In this document: positions 24,805 to 33,697 of the stretch, in pieces
Position numbering within the stretch: the stretch's first letter is position 1
How the letters are laid out: each line of letters opens with the position of its first letter
DNA from: Streptomyces sp. NBC_00690
GTDB taxonomy: Bacteria > Actinomycetota > Actinomycetes > Streptomycetales > Streptomycetaceae
DNA: 64,000 nt
Assembly: GCF_036226685.1 (NCBI RefSeq)
Contig: NZ_CP109009.1
Coordinates: 8,583,501-8,647,500 of the forward strand
Reading direction: 5' to 3'
Program-made: the position numbers and the translations under genes
Notes under the pieces: model-generated
What the model was told of the DNA's origin: nothing
The model's database searches: none
The model's input: the letters and a program-made list of their open reading frames with translations, nothing else

Positions 24805-26430
24805 GTGGTTGCTCCTTCTTCCCCCGCCCGGCGTTGGCTCGGTCTAATCGCCATCGCGGCCGGTGTGGCCCTCATCGTGGTCGACACCACGATCGTCAAT
24901 GTGATCGTCCCGCCGATGATCGAGGACATCGGCATCAGCTCGGTCCAGGTGCAGTGGATCCAGGAGTCCTACGCGATCGTCCTCGCGGCGCTGCTCCTGC
25001 TGGCGGGGCGTTTCGCCGATCTCCTGGGTGCGCGCCGCGTCTTCATCGCAGGCGTGGCGGTGTTCGGCGCCACCAGCGTGGTGGCGGGGCTGGCGCCCAC
25101 CGGTGAATGGCTGATCCTGGCCCGATTCCTCCAAGGGGTCGGCGCGGCCATGATCCTGCCGACCTCCTTGGCCCTGCTGAACGCCACCTTCACGGGCAAG
25201 GAACGTGGGCAGGCATTCGCCGTCTGGGGGTCGACCATCGGCGCCGCCGCCGCACTCGGCCCGCTGTTGGGCGGATGGCTCGCCGAGCACGCCTCGTGGA
25301 GGTGGGCGTTCGGCATCAACGTCCCCCTCTCGGCACTGATCGTGGCGGGTGCCTTCGCCTGGCTCGCCCCCTCGCCGAGCAGCCGTGGCCGGGTGGACGC
25401 GGTGAGTGGAGTGCTGTCCGTACTCGGAGTCGGGCTGTTGGCCTTTGGGCTCGTCGAAGGGCGGACCTACGGCTGGATCACCACCATCCGACCGCTGGAG
25501 GTGTGGGGGTTCTCGTGGTCCGGCGGCCCCTCGCCCGTGCTGCTGGCGCTGGGGCTCTCGGTTCTGGTGCTCCAGGTCTTCTTCCGCAGGCAAAAGGCGC
25601 TCACTCGGGGCGACGGGGCGGGTGACGGGGCGGGCGCTCTGATGGACGTCCGACTGTTTTCGATCGCCTCGTTCCGCAACGGCAATGTCGTCACCGTGAT
25701 CATCGGGCTCGGCGAGTTCGGCATCATCGCGGTGCTCCCGCTGTGGCTCCAGTTCACCCTGGGGTACAGCGCGCTCCAAGCGGGGCTCGCCCTGGTCCCC
25801 CTCGCGGTGGGCAGCTTCGTCGCGAGCGGGGCGAGTTTCGGTATGACCACCAAGGTCTCGCCGCTAGACCAGGTGCGCATCGGTCTGGTGTTGGAGGTGG
25901 TCGCTCTGGTGTGGCTCGGGTTGATGGCCGCCACGGACAGCTCCTGGTGGTCCATCGCGCTGGTCCTCTTCCTGTACGGCATCGGCGTGGGCTTCGCCAC
26001 GGCCCAGGTCACCCATGTTGTGCTCGCCGAGGTGCCCGAGCACAGCGCCGGACAGGCATCGGGCATGCAGAGCGCCTTCCGCGAACTCGGGGCGGCCCTG
26101 GGCATCGCCGTGCTCACCACGGTCTTCTTCACCACACTGAGTGCCGATCTGAGGGCCGGTCTCACGCGCATCGAGGTGCCTGCCGCGCAGGCCGAGGAGT
26201 TCACCCGGGCCGTTACCGACAGTGCGGGAGCGGCGATCGGGCCCCTTGCGGCAGATCCGGGGACCGTTCCGGTCGCCGACGCGGCCGATGCCGCGATGAC
26301 CTTGAGCATCGCCATCGGCAGCTATGTCGCGGCCGGATTGATCGCGCTCGGGTTGGTGGCGACCGTACTCATCTCCCCTGCGCGACCGACGCGGGCCGTC
26401 CGGGAGCGCGCGGACACGGTGAGGAGCTGA
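24805..26430 (+). CDS. MFS drug-efflux transporter, DHA2 (14-TMS) family
   Basis: A 541-residue transporter with about 14 membrane helices. Motif A is seen as GRFADLLGARRVF after helix 2, motif C as GAAAALGPLLGGWL, and DTTIVNV in helix 1 is the D1 motif of DHA2 proteins. It should export hydrophobic drugs or an endogenous metabolite in exchange for protons. GTG 24805 is chosen because GGAGG is seven bases upstream; the frame extends to 24742 but that part overlaps the promoter. Control by the divergent MarR regulator is likely. Confidence 0.92.
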   Translation: MVAPSSPARRWLGLIAIAAGVALIVVDTTIVNVIVPPMIEDIGISSVQVQWIQESYAIVLAALLLLAGRFADLLGARRVFIAGVAVFGATSVVAGLAPTGEWLILARFLQGVGAAMILPTSLALLNATFTGKERGQAFAVWGSTIGAAAALGPLLGGWLAEHASWRWAFGINVPLSALIVAGAFAWLAPSPSSRGRVDAVSGVLSVLGVGLLAFGLVEGRTYGWITTIRPLEVWGFSWSGGPSPVLLALGLSVLVLQVFFRRQKALTRGDGAGDGAGALMDVRLFSIASFRNGNVVTVIIGLGEFGIIAVLPLWLQFTLGYSALQAGLALVPLAVGSFVASGASFGMTTKVSPLDQVRIGLVLEVVALVWLGLMAATDSSWWSIALVLFLYGIGVGFATAQVTHVVLAEVPEHSAGQASGMQSAFRELGAALGIAVLTTVFFTTLSADLRAGLTRIEVPAAQAEEFTRAVTDSAGAAIGPLAADPGTVPVADAADAAMTLSIAIGSYVAAGLIALGLVATVLISPARPTRAVRERADTVRS

Positions 26431-26491
26431 CTCCCGGCTCCTGTGTGCATGGTGGAACGATGCCCGCCTTCGGGGCTCCGCGCAGTGGGCG

Positions 26492-27172
26492 TCAGCCCAG
26501 TCGGGTGCCCGTACGCGCGAGGATGTGGGGTGGCGCGGAGATGCCCGCATCGAGTGTGGAATCCGGCTGCGGCTCGCCGAAGGTGGTTACCAACGGCAGG
26601 GTGCCCGCCCACAGGCCGAGTTCGGCGTCCGGCCCGTCCCCGTCGTCCGGGTCTCCGGTGCGGATCTTCACGGAGGCTTCCGCGAGGGAGAGGGCGAGGA
26701 GTGTGGTGGCGGCGAGCTCCTTCTTGGTGGGGCGGCGGGCGTAGTCCCACTGGCCGGGAGTGGCCTGCTCCGTCAGACATCGCAGGCCGGCCAGCTTCTC
26801 CTCGGGATCCATGACCACACGGGGTACGCCGTAGATCATGGCGCTGCGGTAGTTCACACCGTGCTCGAACACCGACCGGGCCAGTACCAGACCGTCCACC
26901 TGGGTGACCGTGACGCAGACGCTGGCATCCGGGGCGGCTATGAGGCTCCGGCTGGCGACGGAGCCGTGGAAGTACAGGTGCAGGCCGTCAGCTCCGTACA
27001 CGGTCGGTACGACCATCGGCTGACCTTCGATGACCACACCGAAGTGGCACATGAAGCCCGAGCTCAACAGTGAGTCCAGAGCCTGGCGGTCGTTGCTCCC
27101 CTGGTCCCGCAGTCGGCGATGGCGGGTGCGTTCGGTCGTGGGCAGCTCGGGCGGCAGCGGGCTCTGCGTCAC
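26492..27172 (-). CDS. Pyridoxamine 5'-phosphate oxidase-fold flavoprotein
   Basis: A 226-residue protein of the FMN-binding split-barrel superfamily. The N-terminal RRLRDQGSNDRQALDSLL leads into the barrel (MCHFGVVIEGQPMVVPTVYG), and the phosphate-contacting segment LYFHGSVASRSL is clear. The closest type is the nitroimidazole-resistance/PNPOx-like group rather than true PdxH. It probably binds FMN or F420 and reduces small substrates. The start is GTG 27172 with GAAAGAG upstream. It is convergent with the MFS gene, and the palindrome-rich region at 27259-27281 is its likely promoter. Confidence 0.85.
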   Translation of the reverse strand: MTQSPLPPELPTTERTRHRRLRDQGSNDRQALDSLLSSGFMCHFGVVIEGQPMVVPTVYGADGLHLYFHGSVASRSLIAAPDASVCVTVTQVDGLVLARSVFEHGVNYRSAMIYGVPRVVMDPEEKLAGLRCLTEQATPGQWDYARRPTKKELAATTLLALSLAEASVKIRTGDPDDGDGPDAELGLWAGTLPLVTTFGEPQPDSTLDAGISAPPHILARTGTRLG

Positions 27173-27258
27173 ATCGGCTCTTTCATCGGACCGGATGGAG
27201 GGCTCCCCGGAGGGGCCCGAAGGGTAGGGGTGACCGATACCCTTTCGGCCAGATACTA

Positions 27259-27281
27259 GCGATATCGCATAAGAATATTCT
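27259..27281. promoter_or_regulatory. Paired palindromes upstream of the PNPOx-fold gene
   Basis: GCGATATCGC (27259-27268) and AGAATATTCT (27272-27281) are both perfect 10-base palindromes three bases apart, in an unusually AT-rich island flanked by GATACTAG and CTAGATAC. Either could be an operator at the promoter of the minus-strand gene starting at 27172. Confidence 0.45.
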
Positions 27282-27370
27282 AGATACGGTAGTAAATCGA
27301 AGCTGGGTGACGTCCAAACGACGAAATCCGTTGCCTCCTGGAGTGGTCGCCAAGCTGCCGGGGAAGCCCG

Positions 27371-27405
27371 ACGGCGGCCGGGGAGCAGATGCCTCCGGCC
27401 GCCGT
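27371..27405 (-). terminator. Terminator of the M4 metallopeptidase gene
   Basis: ACGGCGGCCGG (27371-27381) and CCGGCCGCCGT (27395-27405) form an 11-bp perfect stem, 19 bases beyond the stop codon of the peptidase gene. Confidence 0.8.
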
Positions 27406-27423
27406 CGGTGTGCGAGCGATGCC

Positions 27424-29460
27424 TCAGAAGTACAGCTTCCAGCTGTCGATGTAGCCTGCCGCTCCCTCGTAGGGCCCCTTGGTCGCCCGGAGCTTCCAGG
27501 TGCCGTTGGCGACCTCCGCGGAGGCGTCGACGGCGACCGTGCCCTGGTAGAGATTCGGTCCTTCGATCCCGCCGTACGCACCCGCGATGGGGTAGACGGT
27601 CCCGTCGGGGGCGATCAGCTCCAGATCCGCCGTGCTGGCCAGCATGACGTTCGTGTCGATCGTCAGGATGTTGGGGGCGTTGCCCGGTACCCCGCTGACC
27701 GTGATGGAGGAGACCGCCTGGGCAGGGGTGCCGGTGAGCGGGTGGTCGGTGATGTTCTCGAACTCGGGCCCGGGGGGCCTCGGGGTCGGGTTCCCCGAGC
27801 GCTGGCCCACGTTCACGGCTCCCCAGGCATCCGTCACCCGCTTATGGACCGTGGAGCCCACTCCGTACAGATCGGCGGCGGCGGCGAGGGTCGCGGTACG
27901 TGCCCCCGCGTAGTTGGTGGTCGAGGTCATATAGACGGTGAGCGCCCGGTACCAGATCCGTTCGGCCGCGGCCCGGCCGATCCGGGCGACCGGCAGTCCA
28001 TCGTGGGTGGGGCTGTCGTACTGGACCCCGTTGACGGTCTTGGCGCCGCTGCCCTCGGACAGCAGATAGAACCAGTGATTGGCCGGACCGGCCATGTACC
28101 AGTCACGCCGGCCCGAGTCGATGCGGGGGTGCCAGTAGTCCGTGTGCATCGCGGTCTTGGACGGCCGGTCCATGTTGCGGACCATCCAGGGCCAACCCGC
28201 CGTGTCGACCTTCTCCTTGATGATGTAGTCGCCCGGGTCGTGATCGTTGTCCGCGTGGAACTCCACCGCGGTGGCGAAGATGTCACTGCTCGCCTCCGCC
28301 AGACCGCCCGCCTCGCCGAAGTAGTACAGCTTCGCGGTCTGGGCGGTGAGGCCGTGTGCCCACTCGTGTGCGGTCACGTCGAGGGAGGTGTGCGGCGCGG
28401 TGCCGCCGTCGCCGTGGGTCACACAGAAGCAGGAGTCCTGCCAGAACGCGCTGCGGTAGTCGGTTCCGTAGTGGATCCGGGAGGTTCCGCCGTCCCCGTC
28501 GTTCCGCAGTCCGTAGCGGTTGTGCTTCTCGGCGAAGTAGTCCCAGGTCACCTGAGCGCCGTAGGCGGCGTCCACACCATCCGTCTGGCGGTTCGATGCG
28601 GTTCCATCGCCCCAGACGTCGTCGGTGTCGGTCAGGACGGTACCGACCGCGTCCCAGCCCCACTTTCCGTTGAGGTCGAGCGTACGGTGGCTGCCGCGCC
28701 CGTTGTCGGTGAGGTTGAAGAACGACCCGAAGCGGGAGCTGCCCACGGTGACCGGTCCACTGTGCTGACTGTGGCCGGTGCCCTTCCGCACCCCGTCGTA
28801 GCGGTGGAGCTCGGCGCCCGTCGTGCCATGGGTGATCACATGGAGTTCGCTGGGAGCCCCATCGTCCTGGATGCCGTTGATCACGGTTTCCCAGGCCAGG
28901 ACAGGTCGACCGGTGCCCGCCCACACCACCGCTCTGGGTGCGCCTGCGGGCGCGGTCTTCGCAATGCCGAACCCCTTGGCGCGGGCGAGTGAGGAACGGG
29001 TGGCGGAAGCAGCGGACCGAACGGGAGTGGTGCTCGGGACCGTGATCCGGGCCTGGGTCGCCCTGGTCACGCTCTTGACGGCGCCCGACGCAGAGGAGTG
29101 GACCACGAGGTCGCCACCGAGCACGGGGATGCCGTCGAAGGTGCGCTCGTAGCGGGTGTGGACGGTGCCGTCGGCGTCCTTAAGCACACTGCGCGGTACC
29201 AGCTGCTCCTTGCCGCTCAGCCCGATGGCCCGTGCCGTCGCGGCTCGGTCGGCGCCGGCCCTGGTCAAGAGGCCCTTCTGCTGTGCCGGGGTGAGTTGGG
29301 CGGGTAACGCGCCGGCGCGGGGCGGCGGTGCTGGCTGCCCGGGCGCCGCTGCTGACGAGGGGGACGCCCCCGCCGTGGTGCTCGGCAGGGCTACGACGAG
29401 CAGGCTCGCGGCGGCGACGAGGGCGCCGATGGCCGATGTCTGGAGGGAAGACCGTCTCAA
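27424..29460 (-). CDS. Secreted M4 (thermolysin-type) metallopeptidase with P-domain
   Basis: A 678-residue preproenzyme. A signal peptide (to about residue 32) is followed by an FTP/PepSY propeptide (about 45-200, RYERTFDGIPVLGGDLVVH) and the M4 catalytic domain. The zinc motif is HEWAH (H365, E366, H369) and the third ligand is E389 in GGLAEASSD. The catalytic domain ends with DLYGVGSTVHKRVTDAW. The last 120 residues are a proprotein-convertase P-domain (beta sandwich, ending YIDSWKLYF). It should be secreted and hydrolyse proteins. The start is TTG 29460 behind AAGGAG. Codon 52 (29305-29307) is TTA, so it is likely bldA-dependent and developmentally timed. Confidence 0.93.
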   Translation of the reverse strand: MRRSSLQTSAIGALVAAASLLVVALPSTTAGASPSSAAAPGQPAPPPRAGALPAQLTPAQQKGLLTRAGADRAATARAIGLSGKEQLVPRSVLKDADGTVHTRYERTFDGIPVLGGDLVVHSSASGAVKSVTRATQARITVPSTTPVRSAASATRSSLARAKGFGIAKTAPAGAPRAVVWAGTGRPVLAWETVINGIQDDGAPSELHVITHGTTGAELHRYDGVRKGTGHSQHSGPVTVGSSRFGSFFNLTDNGRGSHRTLDLNGKWGWDAVGTVLTDTDDVWGDGTASNRQTDGVDAAYGAQVTWDYFAEKHNRYGLRNDGDGGTSRIHYGTDYRSAFWQDSCFCVTHGDGGTAPHTSLDVTAHEWAHGLTAQTAKLYYFGEAGGLAEASSDIFATAVEFHADNDHDPGDYIIKEKVDTAGWPWMVRNMDRPSKTAMHTDYWHPRIDSGRRDWYMAGPANHWFYLLSEGSGAKTVNGVQYDSPTHDGLPVARIGRAAAERIWYRALTVYMTSTTNYAGARTATLAAAADLYGVGSTVHKRVTDAWGAVNVGQRSGNPTPRPPGPEFENITDHPLTGTPAQAVSSITVSGVPGNAPNILTIDTNVMLASTADLELIAPDGTVYPIAGAYGGIEGPNLYQGTVAVDASAEVANGTWKLRATKGPYEGAAGYIDSWKLYF

Positions 29461-30227
29461 CGGGAACTCCTTCTGTGGCGGCCGTGTGGCGACCGGAACA
29501 GGACTGGCCGGCGCGGGGCGTCGGCTGAGGACGGGAGGAAGCGCAGTTCTTCGACGAAGTCGTATGGGCGCCGTCGCTCACGGCTGCGCCAGGGCCTCTG
29601 GGTGGCCAGGACCGGGTCGCCCTTGTAAGCCCTGAGGAATGGTGGCATCAGTGGGGAGGGTTGGGTGGTTGTGACCAACGAGGTTGGCCGTATCCTTTCG
29701 GCCTCGCCTGCACCGAACCTCCGCACGAGGGTGGCTCGAAGGGCACGCCGGTGCCGGAGCAGGCGCCCGAGACGGGGTTGTCCACGGGGATCTCCATCGG
29801 GCGACAACCCGCCCCACCTCGCGGTTGACCGGCTGAGGCTGCTCCACCGTCCGTTGATGAGTACGGGCCGTCAGTGGGGCACCGCCGCGACGAGCCACCC
29901 GGGAAAGCCCCGATCCCTGCTCCGTTATCACCGTGAGTGGGCTGAACTCGCACCATCGGCGCCCGGACGAACGAGGTGGACCGCCGTCAGGAGCACGGAA
30001 GCAACCCCTACGAGACCTCGCTGTCCACAACGCCCGCGCTGCACGACGGCCGACGCCACGACGAGGCACGGTGATCTGCCGCCGTCAGGGGCACCCCCTA
30101 CGGGTAGCCAACCCCACGCGTACAGCACCTGGTTGATACCTGAGGGGCATACGGGTCCCTATGGCCGACGCGGTCCGGGAAGGCACCACCGGACGATGGA
30201 GACATCCCAACGATGGAAGGAAACATC
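29461..30227. other. Gene-free region between divergent peptidase genes
   Basis: About 770 bases separating the M4 and S41 peptidase genes, which diverge. It must hold both promoters. Several open frames cross it but none has a ribosome site and typical codon use together, and none resembles a known protein. Confidence 0.5.
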
Positions 30228-31763
30228 GTGACCTCAGAGATGTCCTCAGGTGTGACCGAGGACTCCGACAGACCCCGAAGGCACCGCAGCAGACGGACCT
30301 CGGGCCACCCCGCCAGGCGTGGCGTACTCATGGCCGCGGGCACCGTGCTCGCTCTCGTCGGCTCGCTCGGCGCGGCGGTTGCCGCCCCCGCCGTCGGTCA
30401 GCGCTCGGCCCCGACCGATGCCCCCTCGAACCGGGGCGCCGCACTGACGCCGAACGGATTCTGGCGCATGGACGGCTACGGCATGGTCGTCGGAGTCCGC
30501 GACGGAGTGCTGCGTGCCTGGGAGACCACGGCGATCAGCTGCCAGAGCTCCCTCACCGCACAGCAACAAGGCACTCCAGGCGCCGACGGCTCGGTTCGAT
30601 ACGGGACCGACGGTTTGATCCTGACGGTACGGCCCAAGGCCGCCCGGCACGCCACCCTCAGCATCGACGGTTCCGTGGGCATCCGTGGACTCCGTCGGAT
30701 CACCGCCCTGCCCGCGCTCTGCGGCCAGCCGCAGGAATCCGGCCCGGTGGCGACGTTCGATGTGTTCTGGCAGACGTTCAAGGAGAACTACGCCTTCTTC
30801 GACCGCCGCGGTGTGGACTGGGACGCGGTCCGCGCCCAGTACCGGCCCAAGGTCCACGCCGGGACCACACCCAGTGAACTCTTCGACATCCTCAGCGCCA
30901 TGACCGCGCCGTTGCAGGACGCCCATGTGTCCCTCGCCGCGGAGACCCCCGAACTCACCCGTATGTCCCGGACGATCAGGGACGGAACTGTCGGCCCCAC
31001 CCAGGAGTACGACGACCAGATCCGTGCCTTCATCGAACGCCGTGACCTCGGTGGAACGCCCCTCCAGGACTACGCACAGGGCGCCATCGGCTATGCGGAC
31101 CTCCCCGGTGGCATCGGGTATCTGCGGATCAACCGGTTCGTCGCCTACTCGCCCGACGGCGGCTACGACAACGACAGCGCCGAACTCGACCGCGCACTGG
31201 ACCAGATCATCACGCAGGCGCGTACCACCGGACGGACCGCGTGGCGCGGCCTGATCGTCGACGTGCGGGTCAACGCCGGCGGCTCGGACGGACTCGGGCA
31301 GCAGATCGCGGCCCGACTGACCGACCGTGCCTACACCGCCTACGCCAAGCAGGCGCGCAACGATCCCCAGGACGACACCCGGTTCACCCCGCGGCAAAAG
31401 CTCCGTGTCGTGCCGGCAGCGGGCTCGCCCCGCTACACCGGACCCGTCGCGCTCCTGATCGGCGGGTCGACGGTGAGTGCCGGTGAGACCTTCACCATGG
31501 CACTGGCCGAACGCCCCTCGGCCACCACTCTGATCGGCGAGAACACCCAGGGCATCCTGTCCGACGTACACGGACGCACACTGCCCAACGGCTGGCAACT
31601 CGGTCTGTCCAACGAGAAGTACACGACTCCCGGGGGAGTTTCCTACGAGGGTCCGGGAATCGCTCCGGACCTGCGCACACCGGTCTTCACCGCCGAGGAG
31701 TTGGCCGCTGACCGCGATTCGGCGTTCGACCGCGCCAAGGCGGTGCTCACCCGAAGGCGCTGA
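30228..31763 (+). CDS. Secreted S41-family peptidase (TSP/CtpA-like)
   Basis: A 511-residue protein with a basic N-terminus and one export helix (about residues 32-53), then a domain typical of actinobacterial and tricorn-core-like S41 peptidases. FDVFWQTFKENYAFFDRRGVDW is the conserved start of that region. The nucleophile is Ser417 in STVSAGETF, corresponding to the Ser of the S41 core, and LIVDVRVNAGGSDG is the preceding signature. No PDZ domain is evident. GTG 30228 follows GGAAGGA; the in-frame ATG 30213 is part of that ribosome site. It likely trims or degrades extracellular proteins. Confidence 0.88.
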   Translation: MTSEMSSGVTEDSDRPRRHRSRRTSGHPARRGVLMAAGTVLALVGSLGAAVAAPAVGQRSAPTDAPSNRGAALTPNGFWRMDGYGMVVGVRDGVLRAWETTAISCQSSLTAQQQGTPGADGSVRYGTDGLILTVRPKAARHATLSIDGSVGIRGLRRITALPALCGQPQESGPVATFDVFWQTFKENYAFFDRRGVDWDAVRAQYRPKVHAGTTPSELFDILSAMTAPLQDAHVSLAAETPELTRMSRTIRDGTVGPTQEYDDQIRAFIERRDLGGTPLQDYAQGAIGYADLPGGIGYLRINRFVAYSPDGGYDNDSAELDRALDQIITQARTTGRTAWRGLIVDVRVNAGGSDGLGQQIAARLTDRAYTAYAKQARNDPQDDTRFTPRQKLRVVPAAGSPRYTGPVALLIGGSTVSAGETFTMALAERPSATTLIGENTQGILSDVHGRTLPNGWQLGLSNEKYTTPGGVSYEGPGIAPDLRTPVFTAEELAADRDSAFDRAKAVLTRRR

Positions 31764-32189
31764 CCCCTGCGCCCGGTCGCGGGCCTGCGTCGTGGCACCC
31801 ACCGACGACGGGCAAAGCCGGGGAAGCTCGGGACAACAGCGGACAAAGAGGCAAGGCGCGGAAGGCTGGGAACCCCGCCTCGCGCCCGGCTGAGGCGCAC
31901 CCACTCGCTGACGGCTTCGCGCCTGACCGACTCCGGTCTCCCGGGAGCCCCGCCGGATCTGCCTGACCACCATCCCGGTGGCCTGCGGCGACCCTGATCG
32001 CGCAGCTCGTCCGGCGCGAGGGTGAACCACCCGCGGACACCGTCCACACCAGCAGTCGGGCCACTGCCCTTCGCCCGACCCTCAAGCGGTCGCCAGCGAG
32101 AGGCAGTGGCCCGACCACGTGTCACACGCCCATGGCCGCACGGATCTCGACCGGCTCCGGTGCCGGGTGCGCGAACCCGGCAAGGCGCC
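31764..32189. other. Gene-free convergent intergenic region
   Basis: About 425 bases between the S41 peptidase and the FAD oxidoreductase, which converge. Only imperfect short inverted repeats were noticed and nothing coding was recognised. Confidence 0.5.
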
Positions 32190-33590
32190 TCAGGAGTCGA
32201 ATCCCAACCCGAACCGGTCCAGCGTCCGCAGCCACAGGTCTCGTCGGCCGCCGTTGCGGTCCGAGCGGTCCAGGGACCGTCGGGTGAGTTCGACCCCCAC
32301 GTAGCGCACGGGCTCCGGGGGGAACGGCAGCGGCTTGCTGCGCACCATCTCCAGACGGGTCCGTGCGGTCTCCTCGCCGGAGAGCAGATCCAGCATCACC
32401 TGTGCCCCGAACCGACTGGCCGCCACCCCGAGGCCCGTGTAGCCGAGCGCGTAGGCCACCCGGCCGCTCATGGCCTTCCCGTAGAACGCGGTGAACCGCG
32501 TACAGGTATCGATCGCACCGCCCCAGGCATGGCTGAACTTCACGCCCGCCAACTGAGGGAAGGTGGTGAAGAAGTGTTCCGCCAGTTTGGCGAACGTCTC
32601 CGGCCGTTGGTCGAGTTCGTCGCGGAGCCCGTTGCCGTAGTGGTAGATCGCGTCGTAGCCGCCCCACAGGATCCGTTGGTCGTCGGTGAGCCGGTAGTAG
32701 TGGAACTGGTTGCCCATGTCCGACATCCCCTGCCGGCCCTTCCACCCCACGGAGGCCAACTGCCCGTCGGTGAGCGGTTCCGTGGTCAGGACGTAGTCGT
32801 AGACGGGCACCGTGTAGAGGCGCAACCTGCGCAGCAAGGAGGGGAAGACATTGGTGGCCAGCGCCACGCTGCGGGCTCCGATCCGCCCGTACGGCGTGTC
32901 GAGGAGAACGCTGAACGAACCCTCGCGCATCGACTGGACCGGTGTGTTCTCGTAGATCCGCACCCCGAGGCGCAGACAGACCTCGCGCAGCCCCCACACC
33001 AGCTTGGCCGGGTCGGTCAGTGCGTAGCCCTCACCGTCGAAGGCGCCCGCGAGGAAGGTGGGGGAGTCCACCTCGGCCCTGATCTCGTCCTGGGACAGGA
33101 AGTCGATCCGGCGACCGTGCGCAGCTGCGAGATCGCACATCGCCCGGATCTCATGGACCTGGTGCGGTTCGGTCGCCGCCCACAGCTTGCCGTCGCGGCG
33201 AAAGCCGCAGTCGATGCCGTACCGCCGCAGGGTGTCCTCGATCTCATCGAGGTTGTCCAACCCCATCCGCTCCAACTCCGCCAACTCCTGCGGCCAGCGT
33301 TCAGCACCATTGCCGATGCCGTGGGTGAGGCTGGAGGAGACGAAGCCTCCGTTGCGCCCCGACGCGGCCCAGCCCGCTGTGCGCGCTTCGACCAGGACGA
33401 CGTCCGACGACGGGTCTCGCTCCTTGGCGAGCAGCGCGGTCCACAACCCGCTGAAACCACCGCCCACCACCGCGAGATCGCAGGTGGTGTCCTCGGCGAG
33501 CGCCGGGGAGGCGCCGGGCGCCTCCTCGCTGTCCAGCCAGTGGCTTCGGGGTGTGGCCTCGGCGAGTGCGCTCGCGTACGGGACGCTCAC
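32190..33590 (-). CDS. FAD-dependent amine/amino-acid oxidase (DadA/PuuB-like)
   Basis: A 466-residue flavoprotein of the DAO family. The dinucleotide-binding motif is VVGGGFSGLWTALLA (about residues 41-55), followed by GRNGGFVSSSLTHG, a hallmark of the gamma-glutamylputrescine oxidase/PuuB group. The C-terminal GYTGLGVAASRFGAQVMLDL closes the FAD site. It probably oxidises a primary or secondary amine to the aldehyde or ketone, releasing H2O2 or passing electrons on. GTG 33590 is backed by GGAGG. It is the last gene of the ABC-importer operon, so its substrate is likely the imported polyamine-like compound or its derivative. Confidence 0.88.
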   Translation of the reverse strand: MSVPYASALAEATPRSHWLDSEEAPGASPALAEDTTCDLAVVGGGFSGLWTALLAKERDPSSDVVLVEARTAGWAASGRNGGFVSSSLTHGIGNGAERWPQELAELERMGLDNLDEIEDTLRRYGIDCGFRRDGKLWAATEPHQVHEIRAMCDLAAAHGRRIDFLSQDEIRAEVDSPTFLAGAFDGEGYALTDPAKLVWGLREVCLRLGVRIYENTPVQSMREGSFSVLLDTPYGRIGARSVALATNVFPSLLRRLRLYTVPVYDYVLTTEPLTDGQLASVGWKGRQGMSDMGNQFHYYRLTDDQRILWGGYDAIYHYGNGLRDELDQRPETFAKLAEHFFTTFPQLAGVKFSHAWGGAIDTCTRFTAFYGKAMSGRVAYALGYTGLGVAASRFGAQVMLDLLSGEETARTRLEMVRSKPLPFPPEPVRYVGVELTRRSLDRSDRNGGRRDLWLRTLDRFGLGFDS

Positions 33591-33697
33591 GGGAATGCCT
33601 CCATTCAAGGACGGTGGTGGGGCTGAAGCAGGGATGTGTGGGGCGGGGGATCGGGCATCGGGGGCTCCGACACCCCGCCCCGGACGTGGGCCGGTGG

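Noticed and set aside
27070..28992. 640-residue open frame on the plus strand
   Set aside because: Antisense to the M4 peptidase, whose signal peptide, zinc motif and domains are unmistakable.
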